Assembly: GCA_045579055.1 (NCBI GenBank)
Contig: JAZNLK010000136.1
Span: forward strand, 21,122 to 85,121
DNA from: SIG440 sp045579055
GTDB lineage: Bacteria; Bacillota; Clostridia; Monoglobales; Monoglobaceae
Reading direction: 5' to 3'
Length of the DNA: 64,000 nt
Each line of letters opens with the position of its first letter. The stretch's first letter is position 1. The position numbers were made by a program, and so were the translations under genes. The notes beneath the pieces are model-generated. The model was not told where the DNA came from, searched no databases, and saw only the letters and a list, made by a program, of their open reading frames with translations. Below are positions 44,506 to 53,947 of this stretch, in pieces.

Positions 44506-45762
44506 TTAATAAATTTCAACGCTATCATCAATACATACTTTGTCAAGACAGTATTTCCCCTCTGTGATGGGTTCACGATTAAGCCATTTTCCCTTGGTGA
44601 AATCGGGAACCTCAATGGGCATACCGCCTCTTGCTATGGAAGCCTCAGACAAGGGAGCAATCGACATCCACAAAGCCGTGTCATAAGCATCAATGGGGGT
44701 GTTTGTGCCGTTTTTAACAGCTTCAACAAAAGCTCGTCCAACAAGCCAATCCATGCCGCCGTGACCGCCCTTTTCGCCCAAAGCCACATATTCCTTGTGA
44801 AGGGGATGGTCATATTCCTTGAACATTTCCTCTTCGTTATTCTTGTTCTTGGGACCTTCCTCCATTCCGTCAAAGAACACCACATTACCTTCCTCACTGC
44901 TGAGTCCTTTGGTTCCGCGAACAGTAAAGTTTCGGCTGTAATATGCACGGGGAGCGGTTGTGTCCAGACGGAGGTGTATTGTCTCTCCGTTTATGCAGGT
45001 GATTATGGTGTCTATTATATCGCCCTGCTTGTATTCTATGTTGGCATAAGGACTGTCCTCACCAAAGTGATCCTTGGCATATTGCTTCAACCCACCGCTT
45101 TTGGAAGCAAATGAACTGAGTGTCAGCATCTTGTTTCCACGGTTCAGCTTGAGCACCTTGGATATGGGGCCCAGTTCATGTGTGGGGTACTGTTCGCAGT
45201 TTCTCTGTACGTAGGAATGGATTCTGTAATGTCTGTCTATGGGTTCTTCTTTGAAAAGCTCCTCTTTTGGAAGATGATGTCCGTAAGCTCCGTCACAATG
45301 GACAATTTCGCCGTAAAGACCTTTGTCAGCAATGTTCAGTGCCATCATTTCACGTCTGCCGTAGCAGCAGTTCTCCATCATCATCACAGGAACGCCTGTT
45401 TCCTCATATGCATCAATCAAATCATAACATTCCTTGAGGTCAAATGCACAACCAACCTCAATTCCAACATACTTTCCTGCACGCATTGCCTTTATTGCCA
45501 TTTCGGCACGTCCCGCCCAGGGTGTCATTATCATAACAGCATCTATTTCAGGATTATTCAGAATATCGTCATACTCTGTTGTGGTTACCGGTTCAGCACA
45601 GCCTGCCTCACGAAGAATTTCAAGACCTTCCTCCATGGCAGGCTCGTATTTCTCACATAACATAGCAATTTCCACATCTTTAAATTGTGCAAAAACATAT
45701 CTGAGCATACCTCTGCCACGTCTACCAACGCCTACCCAACCTATTTTGATTTTTTCTTTCAT
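44506..45762 (-). CDS. Gfo/Idh/MocA-fold protein, GH109-like (alpha-N-acetylgalactosaminidase family)
   Basis: 418 aa, cytoplasmic. An N-terminal Rossmann domain has the NAD loop GVGRRG (residues 11-16). Blocks such as MMMENCCYGRREMMALN, GLYGEIVHCDGAYGHHL and QYPTHELGPISKVLKLNRGN are those of GH109, glycosidases that use bound NAD to cleave by a redox-elimination mechanism. Known GH109 enzymes release alpha-linked GalNAc. A simple sugar dehydrogenase is the alternative. It is the last gene of the long operon B, 15 bp after the EEP-family gene, and is followed by a terminator. RBS AGGGAGA. Confidence 0.8.
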   Translation of the reverse strand: MKEKIKIGWVGVGRRGRGMLRYVFAQFKDVEIAMLCEKYEPAMEEGLEILREAGCAEPVTTTEYDDILNNPEIDAVMIMTPWAGRAEMAIKAMRAGKYVGIEVGCAFDLKECYDLIDAYEETGVPVMMMENCCYGRREMMALNIADKGLYGEIVHCDGAYGHHLPKEELFKEEPIDRHYRIHSYVQRNCEQYPTHELGPISKVLKLNRGNKMLTLSSFASKSGGLKQYAKDHFGEDSPYANIEYKQGDIIDTIITCINGETIHLRLDTTAPRAYYSRNFTVRGTKGLSSEEGNVVFFDGMEEGPKNKNNEEEMFKEYDHPLHKEYVALGEKGGHGGMDWLVGRAFVEAVKNGTNTPIDAYDTALWMSIAPLSEASIARGGMPIEVPDFTKGKWLNREPITEGKYCLDKVCIDDSVEIY

Positions 45763-45776
45763 AATGTCATATCTCC

Positions 45777-46562
45777 CTATATTTCAAAAGTTGCCAAAAG
45801 CGGACAATGATCCGATGAATCCAAAGCCTTTTGAGTTGTAAGAATTTCAAACTTCTTCGCCTTTATTTCTGAATCACCATATGTAAAAATGTAATCAAGA
45901 TTGCGTTCAGGCATTGCACCGTCAACATAAATTCCTTCATCATTCAGAATGGGATATTCATGATGTGTGAAGGAGTCGGTTGTTTCCTCGGCTGTATGTC
46001 TTACGTCACAAAAACCTTCCTGAATCATCTTGTTGTACGGTTCTTCGCCCTGTTCGGAATTTATTCCGTTGTTGAAGTCGCCTCCGATTATTGCAGGGAC
46101 ATTATATTCTTTGGTCATTTTCTCACAGAAAGCCTTGAGCTCTGCTACATTCTGAAGCCTTTGAAGGTTATCCTCCTCACCCCTGAACATCCACCAGAAA
46201 TGAGTGGAACCGACCAACACTCTTTTTTGTGTGGTTTTATCCTCAATAACAGCCCATGCCACAGATTTTGAATTTGCGTCGTTCAATCCCGTGTAAAGAA
46301 AATATCCGCTGTCAATGAGATTATATTTTTCAGTCTTATAAAAAAGACCGGTATAATTTCTGTCAGCAAACTCCGGACAAACCTCCGAATAGGTTGCCTC
46401 AATCAGCTTGGGAAGGGGTGCAGCCCCGGCACGATTGGTGCCGGGCCCACATTCCTGAAAACAGCAAACATCTGCATCAAAATCACTGATTAGAGACGCA
46501 ATCAAGGTGTTTCGATATTCACTTGGATTGAAATTCCATACATTTTGACAATATACTTTCAT
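45777..46562 (-). CDS. Endonuclease/exonuclease/phosphatase (EEP) family hydrolase
   Basis: 261 aa with the EEP (DNase I-like) fold. Visible catalytic motifs are QNVWN near the start, QECG with E37, THFWW, GGDFNNG and the terminal SDHCPL with the catalytic His. No signal peptide, so it acts in the cytoplasm on a phosphodiester or phosphomonoester. In an operon of glycan genes, a sugar or lipid phosphodiester is more likely than DNA, but this is inference. The ATG at 46562 follows AAAGGAGA; the frame can be extended to a TTG at 46580 that would swallow this site. Flanked closely by the 1090-aa SLH protein and the GH109-like gene. Confidence 0.85.
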   Translation of the reverse strand: MKVYCQNVWNFNPSEYRNTLIASLISDFDADVCCFQECGPGTNRAGAAPLPKLIEATYSEVCPEFADRNYTGLFYKTEKYNLIDSGYFLYTGLNDANSKSVAWAVIEDKTTQKRVLVGSTHFWWMFRGEEDNLQRLQNVAELKAFCEKMTKEYNVPAIIGGDFNNGINSEQGEEPYNKMIQEGFCDVRHTAEETTDSFTHHEYPILNDEGIYVDGAMPERNLDYIFTYGDSEIKAKKFEILTTQKALDSSDHCPLLATFEI

Positions 46563-46587
46563 ATGTCTGTCTCCTTTCAAATGTCAA

Positions 46588-49500
46588 TTATTCATATGCA
46601 TAAACCAATATCACCTGAGGATTACCGGTGTTTGAATACACCATAGCTTTATAGCGGTCAATTCCTGCAAACTGATGGGCATCAGCAACCGCCGTGATTG
46701 ATGTTCCTCTGTTGGTTTCCTCAACAAGGAAAATCTTTTCAAAGGCTTCCTTTAGATAGGTTTCACCATTTCCTGCAATTGTAGTAACAGTCAGGGTGTT
46801 TTTGGTTGCTGAGCTTATGCTGCCAAACTGATATCTGTAATAGCCGTTATAATAGTCAGGATAATTTCCGCCCACAGTATACCATGTGTCGCCCATTGGT
46901 GCATCGCCGCCCACAGGTTCAACAGCCGGGTCAAAGTCAAAGATACGTTCTGCGGCTCTGACCGTGGTTCCCTGAGTCTGATAACGGATAATATCGCCAA
47001 AGCCGATGTCTGTAACAGGTTTTGCATATTTAATCTTTTCCGCATCCGACAATGCAATGAAAGCACTCATATCAACCCAGTTTTTGCTTGAAGAATTAGT
47101 GCTGAGACATTCGGGTTTTTCCTGATACAAAAGTCCTGTTTCAATTATGCTAAGGTCTTCCTTCGCCATAAATGATGCTTCCTTCTGTGTTTCAATGTTC
47201 AAGCCCTTGACCTGAATCACAATATCGCCGTCAGCAGACATTGTCTTTGTAACCTCCTGCACAACCAGCTGAGGTGCTGACGTGTTTGTTACGGTTGTTA
47301 GCATACCGCCTGTTGGTGCCATGGCAGAAGCACTGTATGAATTTGTTGTCACAAAAACCGTGGGATAGCCTTCCTCGTCGGGCATATATCCCTGAAGATT
47401 CTGAGTTTTGTTGGAACGATTTCCGGCAATATTCAGAACCGTTGACACGCTGTACAGCTCGTCAAAATCAGGGTCGGTGGTGAATGAACCTGCAACAACA
47501 GGCAACACAAAGGTTGCTGTGTCAGCCTTCGCCTGACCAATCATCAGGTGCTTGCTCCAGAAAGCTGACGAATCTTTTGTAAACATACCTTCTGTGATTT
47601 TCGTATCCATTTTGCTGAATGTAATGCCATCATCCGCTTCAGCATCGCTTTGAACAATTGTGTCAATTGCTCTCAGCTCTCCATTGCCGTTGAGCTTGAA
47701 TCTGATAAGCTCCTTGTCATAAATATTCTGACCTGCCGCTCTTGTCAAAGCAGAGGCAAATTCAGCTTTTTTCATGGTTACGCCGTCAACGGTAATTTTG
47801 TCTGCAACGGAATATACCTCCCATTTTTCGTCCTGAGTGAACATCTTGAATCTGATGTCGGTTGAAATAAGCTGTTCTATTCCGTATGTCTGAGAAAATG
47901 CAAACTTCCAGTCGCTCATTGCCGCCTCTTCATCTCTCTGAATCCAGAGGATTTCACCGGCTTCGTCAATATAAGCTGTAACCGCATCACCGCTCTTCAC
48001 GCCTGAGCTGTCAAAATTGCTGCCGAATGCAATGGAATATTTCACGTTGTCAATCACTGCCGTTTCATCCGACAAAGCCGACAGCTTGCCGGAAATCGGC
48101 TCATTGTAAAGAATCATCCTGCAATTCTTGCCGTCAGGTGTGGAATAGAGCTTAACAACACTATCTTTTGCAACCTTGCGCATAGCCTGATTCTTGCCAT
48201 ATCCGTCGGTTACCGAAAGATTTTCAAGTTTCATTGTCTTGCGAACACCTTCTGTGTCAACAATTGTCATTTCTTCCTCGTCAGAAAAGGCACTTGCCAG
48301 ATAATGAAGGGTATATTCTTCGATGAAAACAACGTCATATCCGCTTTTGCCGTCGTTGTTGACCAATCGAAGCTGACCGTTTTTGATGAGTAAATCGGAT
48401 TTTTGGTAAAAGGGGTCAGCAACTCCGTTTTTAACAACATAGAAATTATCCGAAAGCCCGTATTTTTTCTCTTTACCTTCAGCATTTTCGGCAATTATCA
48501 CGCCTGATGAAATATCCGATTCCGAAGACATAAGATATGCCGCAGGCAGAACTGCTTCAACATTATCCTCTGTCTGCCAAGCATAGAACAGTTCTCCGCT
48601 GTCAATATAAGATGCCGCAATAACCGACTTTCCCAGATATGCATCAAGAACACCTTTTGAGTCCGTAAACTCTCTGCCGCCGATTACAGCATTTCTTTCA
48701 TCCCTCTTTTCGTTTCCGTCAAGGGTACTGATTCGGTTTTCCTCAACGATGCCTTCGGTGAGAACAACATTATAACGGCTTCTGAGCAAATCCTCGCCCT
48801 TCTCGTAACGCACCGACTCCGGCTCAATTGCCGCTATTCTGTATTCCGGTGCAAGAAGTGCGTTATAAAACACCGTTGCAATGTCGCCACGGCTTATGGG
48901 CTCATCATAGGATTCCATGGGAACATCCTTGAATAAGTCCATATCCTCAACAAGCTTCAAAAGCCTTGCGGTCATATTCATTTGAGAGAATACGTTTATA
49001 ACATCGCTGTAGCCTATTGCACGAAGGGTCATATACATAATTTCACGCTTTGTCACATAGTCATTGGGGCGGAAATAAGCTGTTCCGTCACCTGTGATGT
49101 ACCCTGAATTGTATGCTCCACATACAGCATCATAATTCTTGTGGCTTTGGGGAACATCCGCAAATGGCATTTCACCGCCTGTTGCACCGCCGAATGCATC
49201 AACAACCGCCTGTGCGGCTTCGGCGCGGGTCATAAGATGGTCAACACCATAAATATTTTCGTTAATAGGCTGTGTGAGACCCAAGTAAGACAAAAGTGTA
49301 ATTACGTTCTCCTGTCTTGAGCCTGCAACGTCATCGCCAAGCACGATGGCATTGGGGTCAACAAGCTCACCGTAGATTTCCATTTCCGCCAACACGAAGA
49401 TAAAAAGGTCAGTCTTTACGGCACGAACATATCGGTAAGGTGTTTTGAGTGTAATGGGAATCTCAACAGGCTCCTTGAAAGGTGCCGGAATTTCACCAAG

Positions 49501-49860
49501 TGCCATTACACGTTCTTTTTGCGAAAAATCCGGTGTGTTTGAAAACTCAAGTGCAACTCTCATTCTGTATTCGTTCTGGTCAATATCAGGACGGGTATGA
49601 AGAATAACCGAGTTGATTCTGTAAGCCTCTCCCAAATCTATCATTATATTTTCTGCAGCTCTCAATTCTCCACGCACCCAAAGTGTTCCGGGATTTCCGT
49701 CATTGATATGCTCCACTTTGTAAGCTGTATGGGTTGAGCTTGCCACAGCAGGCTTGCCGAGAGCAAGGTTATCACCGCTTGCCGAAACAGAAACGGGTTG
49801 AAAAAATAATGTACTTACAACAAGAGTAAGACTTAATAATAATGTAACTATTCTTTTCAA
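46588..49860 (-). CDS. Surface protein with discoidin and N-terminal SLH domains
   Basis: 1090 aa from a TTG start (49860) behind AGGAGG. Signal peptide about 1-27. A discoidin/F5-8-C (CBM32-like) domain spans about 30-165 (NLALGKPAVASS, YRYVRAV, LAEMEIYG). SLH modules lie at about 175-340 (DHLMTRAEAAQAVVDAF, GYITGDGTAYFRPNDYVTK). The remaining about 740 residues are beta-rich, with the strand block GYDVVFIEEYTLHYL that matches the 886-aa protein of operon A. It is anchored to the wall and displays a glycan-binding module. It directly follows a C-terminal-SLH gene, as in operon A. No catalytic motif is seen. Confidence 0.82.
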   Translation of the reverse strand: MKRIVTLLLSLTLVVSTLFFQPVSVSASGDNLALGKPAVASSTHTAYKVEHINDGNPGTLWVRGELRAAENIMIDLGEAYRINSVILHTRPDIDQNEYRMRVALEFSNTPDFSQKERVMALGEIPAPFKEPVEIPITLKTPYRYVRAVKTDLFIFVLAEMEIYGELVDPNAIVLGDDVAGSRQENVITLLSYLGLTQPINENIYGVDHLMTRAEAAQAVVDAFGGATGGEMPFADVPQSHKNYDAVCGAYNSGYITGDGTAYFRPNDYVTKREIMYMTLRAIGYSDVINVFSQMNMTARLLKLVEDMDLFKDVPMESYDEPISRGDIATVFYNALLAPEYRIAAIEPESVRYEKGEDLLRSRYNVVLTEGIVEENRISTLDGNEKRDERNAVIGGREFTDSKGVLDAYLGKSVIAASYIDSGELFYAWQTEDNVEAVLPAAYLMSSESDISSGVIIAENAEGKEKKYGLSDNFYVVKNGVADPFYQKSDLLIKNGQLRLVNNDGKSGYDVVFIEEYTLHYLASAFSDEEEMTIVDTEGVRKTMKLENLSVTDGYGKNQAMRKVAKDSVVKLYSTPDGKNCRMILYNEPISGKLSALSDETAVIDNVKYSIAFGSNFDSSGVKSGDAVTAYIDEAGEILWIQRDEEAAMSDWKFAFSQTYGIEQLISTDIRFKMFTQDEKWEVYSVADKITVDGVTMKKAEFASALTRAAGQNIYDKELIRFKLNGNGELRAIDTIVQSDAEADDGITFSKMDTKITEGMFTKDSSAFWSKHLMIGQAKADTATFVLPVVAGSFTTDPDFDELYSVSTVLNIAGNRSNKTQNLQGYMPDEEGYPTVFVTTNSYSASAMAPTGGMLTTVTNTSAPQLVVQEVTKTMSADGDIVIQVKGLNIETQKEASFMAKEDLSIIETGLLYQEKPECLSTNSSSKNWVDMSAFIALSDAEKIKYAKPVTDIGFGDIIRYQTQGTTVRAAERIFDFDPAVEPVGGDAPMGDTWYTVGGNYPDYYNGYYRYQFGSISSATKNTLTVTTIAGNGETYLKEAFEKIFLVEETNRGTSITAVADAHQFAGIDRYKAMVYSNTGNPQVILVYAYE

Positions 49861-49875
49861 ATTTCGTCCTCCTCT

Positions 49876-52800
49876 CTACTTTTCGATTATATTTAAAAAT
49901 CTGTGGAATATAACTGCCGCCTCGGCACGGGTTGCGTTGCCCATTGGCTTGAAGCTTCCGTCTGTGTAGCCGTTGATGATTCCAAGTCCGTTCAGTGTGT
50001 TCACCGCATCCTTTGCATAATCCGAAATATTTGCCGAATCCGCAAATTCTGATGTTTCACCGTCATATTCTATTCCCATCTTCGCAATGGCACGGTTGAG
50101 CATAACAGCAAGATCCTGTCTGGTCACCTTCATACCAACACCAAAATCCTGTTTTGAAACGCCGTAAACAAGCTCATTGACCTTTGCCGCCGTAACAAAG
50201 GGATAATACCATTCGCCAACCTTGCAGTCGGAATAGTTGTTTTCGCCAAGCCCGTCGGTGGTAAGCTCCATTGCAAGGATAAGCAACTTCACCGTTTCTT
50301 CACGGGTCAGAGTTCCTGAGGGGTCAAACAATCCGTTGCCCTTTCCGGCAATGATTCCTCTTTGACTAAGTTCTGTGATGGCAGCTTCTGCCCAGCTATA
50401 TGCACCGATGTCAGAAAATCCCGACTGTGGCTTTTGGGTAACCGCATCAACATTTACCTGCGGAATAACAACAGGAGAAACTCCACCGAGGTTCATTCCG
50501 CCACCACCGCCGCCACCGGAAGAGGAATGTCCTTTTTCCGTTGCTGTGACCTTGTCTTTGCTTTTCAGTTCATCCAGAATGTCAGAAACTTCCTTATCCA
50601 TTCCGTCAGCATAATCAGCCTTCACAATTGACATATTCTTTGAAAGCTTCTTTGCAATGTCAAGCATTGAATATTTTGTTTCAAGTGTGCTTTCTTCAAT
50701 GCCCAGCTGCTCACTGTAATTCTCCAGTGCATACACAATGTCTTCCTGGCTTCCGTTTGCAACAAGGCAAAGTGCCGAAGCACGTCCAATTGCCTTTGCC
50801 GCAGCTTTTGCCGTTGTGGGAGCCGACTTCTGAACAGCCCCAAGGATTTCCATAAACTCTTCCTCGTCATAGCTATCAGTGAACACATCGGGCATTGAGC
50901 CGATATAAGGTGTTATGTCAGCATCACTATCAAAAAATGCACCGTCAATCACGATTGCAGCCTTTGCCGCCGCTGTAATGGCTTCAACGCTGTTCCAGTT
51001 TTCGATATTTTCATCAAACAAGCCTTTTTCAATGCCGTCTTTTGCCAGCATAAAGCTCTTTGCCATGGTTTCGGAAGCAAGAAGCTCATCCGAAACAGTT
51101 CCGAAGAATCCGCTGTTTTCCCGAACCAGTTCAGCAAAGTTTTCTTCCGTAACATTTTCAAAGTCACTAACAACAGCAGATGTATCGGTATTTGCAAACA
51201 CATAACTGCTTTCCGAAAGAACCGAGTCCGGGTTATCAGTCGCAAAAACAACGCCATATTCACCCTCTGCCGCATCTGATGGCATGGTATAGTCGAATGT
51301 ATACTTCCACTCTGAATTGTCGTTTTTGGGCGACTTTGCAATAATATGTGCAAAAATGTCATCAGCACCAAAGCTTTCCGCATCTGCACCGGGCTTCAGA
51401 ATAACCATTGCCATAACCGAACAATCGGCGCTGATGCTGGCACTGATGCTTGTTCCAATCTGATTATATTCAATGGCGCCTTCGTTATCGCCCTCGTATG
51501 CCGGACGTTCTGTTTGTCTGCGAAGATTTTCATAATATTTTATGATTTCTCTGCCCTTGATGAGAGCCGCTTCCCATGTGCCGCTTGTTCCGTTTTCAAC
51601 TTCTGCCGTTATTTCAAGGCTGTTGGGAGCACCAGCATGAGCCACGGTACTCTCGGCATAAAGAGTTTCCGCTCCGTCAGCTGTGTTGCGAACAAAGATA
51701 CCAATGAGCTTGTGAGCATCTTCGCCGTTTAATAATTGGGTTTTGATCCGGAGTTCAGTATCACTTACCGATGCATTAATGTCGGATATTATGTAACTGT
51801 CGCCTGTTTCCGCAACCAAATCACAGATATCCGAGCTGTTGGCATACGCCTGCAAGGTGCTTATTTCAAGGCGGTTAAAGTTGTTTGCCGCTCCTGTCAG
51901 ATTTGTTGCGTGGGGCTTGATTACGCCCACATAGCGATATTTGTTATCCTTTAATGCATCAGGAACTTCAACAACCACAAGTCCGCTGTCCTTCGCCGAA
52001 TCACGGTTGAGGGTGTCAACCACGGCAATAACGTCATAATGACCTTCATTGAAGTTATCCTTTGCACTTGAATAGCTGTCGGTTGCAACAATTTTGAATG
52101 CATTGCCGTAGTCAGCACTGCTGTTCTTCACCTGAACCGCAACATGACTGAGCTTCACATCCATTCCCATATCCGTAATTATACGCATAGGTGCTGTTTC
52201 AGATGTTGCATCACCTGCAGAGGTTGTTGGGTTATCGTCATTGAAGCCCGCCTTTTTGGACTCATTATACTTACTTGTATTATCATGTGAATTTGCAAGG
52301 TTTGACATAAAAATAGGCTTGTTCAAGGTCATAAGGGACACAGAGCCCGATGTCGCATCATTTTCCGCTTCAGCATTGGGAACATATACCGCAACCTCTG
52401 CAATTGCAAAGTCTGTGTCCTCAGCCGCCGCTGAACGTTCAAAAATAATGTATCTGAACTCACCTGATGTTGCTTCTTCAACGTACAGTTCTTCGCTGTC
52501 AATTGTTCCAACATTCAATATTGCGGTTTTGTCCTTGAAAAGAAGGTCAGATACGCCATACACCGTCATATTATCGGCAGAACCCGAAAATGCAGGCAAA
52601 ATGCCGATTCCTTTTACCGTATATGTATCACCCAAATCAACAATCAACTGTTCCGAATTGGATTCAAAGTTCTTTGCCTTCCAGTAGGTTTCGGCATTGC
52701 CGTCGAGGGCTTGTCTCGGAGCTGTTCCTTCATCGGAGCTCAATGCAAAAGAAGGCTTGCCTGCCGCAACATCCGAATACTGGCTCAAATCAAAGCCATC

Positions 52801-53880
52801 ATCGGGAATGATCTCGCCACCGCCTTCACCTTCGCCGCCTTCGCCGCCTTCACCGCCTTCGTCAGCAGCTTTTGGAGCATACGCCTGGAATGTGCTGACA
52901 GACAGACGAGTGTACTTCTGTTCGGGGGATGCACAAGGCTTAATAATGCCAACCCATGAATACAAATTATCCTTAAATTCATCGGGAACATCAAAAACAA
53001 TCAAGCCTGAATTACTCTGACCGTCCAAAGGAGTTACCGTCACTTCGGCAAGAACATCATAATCCGCTTCCGAATAGATGTTTTTTGCTGAGGTATAGCT
53101 ATCAGTTGCAACAATTTTGAAATAGTTAATATAGTCCTGAGAAGGAGGTGCACTCTGATACGCCACATGACTGAGCTTTGTGGGGGTGCCAAGGTTCACC
53201 ATCATTCTGATTGGAGACTCCTTTGCGGCAGTGGTTCCCGTAGATGTACTCTTGTCTCCATCAAGGAGATTTGCTCCAATTACGCCTCTGCTTTCAAGAT
53301 ATCTCGTATAATCCATACTATCCGCAAGACTGCTGATGAGTATGCTCTTGTCGGAAGTTGTAGCAAGTGCCACATTTTGTGCATCTGTATAAGCTTCGTC
53401 TGATGAATATACTTCAATCTCCGCAAACCCGAAGGCTGTTTCGGTTTCCTCTGCCGCACGTTCAAAAACAAGATAGCGGTATGCTGTTTCAGAATCCTCA
53501 ACCGTCACATTGCCGTCACCAATTGTCTCAACAGCCGCAATCTGACTTTTGCCTTTATACACGTTGACTTCTGCACCGTAAATTGTAATATTATCCGCAG
53601 AACCGTCCTCCGCAGGAACAAGTCTGATGCTGTTTACGGTCTGAGCTTTGCCCAAATCCAGTATAAACTCTCTTGCATAGCCATCTCCGCTTCCCGAAAT
53701 CCACGCAGTTTCAACGTCCCCGTCAACCGCCATCGAGGGCATGGTATCTGATGCTGAATTAACCGCAAAAGCCGCCTTGCCCAATGCTATATTAACACTT
53801 TCCGAATTTGCCGCAACAGGAACATATACAGACAATATAATAAACACGGTCAAAATCAAACTGAGTATTCTTTTATTCAA
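49876..53880 (-). CDS. Discoidin-rich surface protein with C-terminal SLH domains
   Basis: 1334 aa. I prefer the TTG at 53880, 8-9 nt after AAGGATG, over the ATG at 53889 that touches the ribosome binding site. Signal peptide about 1-25. Two discoidin-like domains (about 30-165 and 170-340) are duplicated at about 365-500 and 505-680, separated by a Gly/Glu linker (GGEGGEGGEGEGGGE). Ig-like and helical segments follow, then a seven-Gly hinge near 1115 and three SLH domains at about 1145-1334 (GTLTREETVKLLILAM, KVTRQDLAVMLNRA, GNATRAEAAVIFHRFL). Function: wall-anchored multivalent glycan binding, inferred from domains. It is the counterpart of the 787-aa protein of operon A. Confidence 0.85.
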   Translation of the reverse strand: MNKRILSLILTVFIILSVYVPVAANSESVNIALGKAAFAVNSASDTMPSMAVDGDVETAWISGSGDGYAREFILDLGKAQTVNSIRLVPAEDGSADNITIYGAEVNVYKGKSQIAAVETIGDGNVTVEDSETAYRYLVFERAAEETETAFGFAEIEVYSSDEAYTDAQNVALATTSDKSILISSLADSMDYTRYLESRGVIGANLLDGDKSTSTGTTAAKESPIRMMVNLGTPTKLSHVAYQSAPPSQDYINYFKIVATDSYTSAKNIYSEADYDVLAEVTVTPLDGQSNSGLIVFDVPDEFKDNLYSWVGIIKPCASPEQKYTRLSVSTFQAYAPKAADEGGEGGEGGEGEGGGEIIPDDGFDLSQYSDVAAGKPSFALSSDEGTAPRQALDGNAETYWKAKNFESNSEQLIVDLGDTYTVKGIGILPAFSGSADNMTVYGVSDLLFKDKTAILNVGTIDSEELYVEEATSGEFRYIIFERSAAAEDTDFAIAEVAVYVPNAEAENDATSGSVSLMTLNKPIFMSNLANSHDNTSKYNESKKAGFNDDNPTTSAGDATSETAPMRIITDMGMDVKLSHVAVQVKNSSADYGNAFKIVATDSYSSAKDNFNEGHYDVIAVVDTLNRDSAKDSGLVVVEVPDALKDNKYRYVGVIKPHATNLTGAANNFNRLEISTLQAYANSSDICDLVAETGDSYIISDINASVSDTELRIKTQLLNGEDAHKLIGIFVRNTADGAETLYAESTVAHAGAPNSLEITAEVENGTSGTWEAALIKGREIIKYYENLRRQTERPAYEGDNEGAIEYNQIGTSISASISADCSVMAMVILKPGADAESFGADDIFAHIIAKSPKNDNSEWKYTFDYTMPSDAAEGEYGVVFATDNPDSVLSESSYVFANTDTSAVVSDFENVTEENFAELVRENSGFFGTVSDELLASETMAKSFMLAKDGIEKGLFDENIENWNSVEAITAAAKAAIVIDGAFFDSDADITPYIGSMPDVFTDSYDEEEFMEILGAVQKSAPTTAKAAAKAIGRASALCLVANGSQEDIVYALENYSEQLGIEESTLETKYSMLDIAKKLSKNMSIVKADYADGMDKEVSDILDELKSKDKVTATEKGHSSSGGGGGGGMNLGGVSPVVIPQVNVDAVTQKPQSGFSDIGAYSWAEAAITELSQRGIIAGKGNGLFDPSGTLTREETVKLLILAMELTTDGLGENNYSDCKVGEWYYPFVTAAKVNELVYGVSKQDFGVGMKVTRQDLAVMLNRAIAKMGIEYDGETSEFADSANISDYAKDAVNTLNGLGIINGYTDGSFKPMGNATRAEAAVIFHRFLNIIEK

Positions 53881-53947
53881 ATATATCATCCTTCCTGTAA
53901 ATTTTCCGAATTGCGGGCGGAATCAGCTCCGCCCGCCACATTATATC

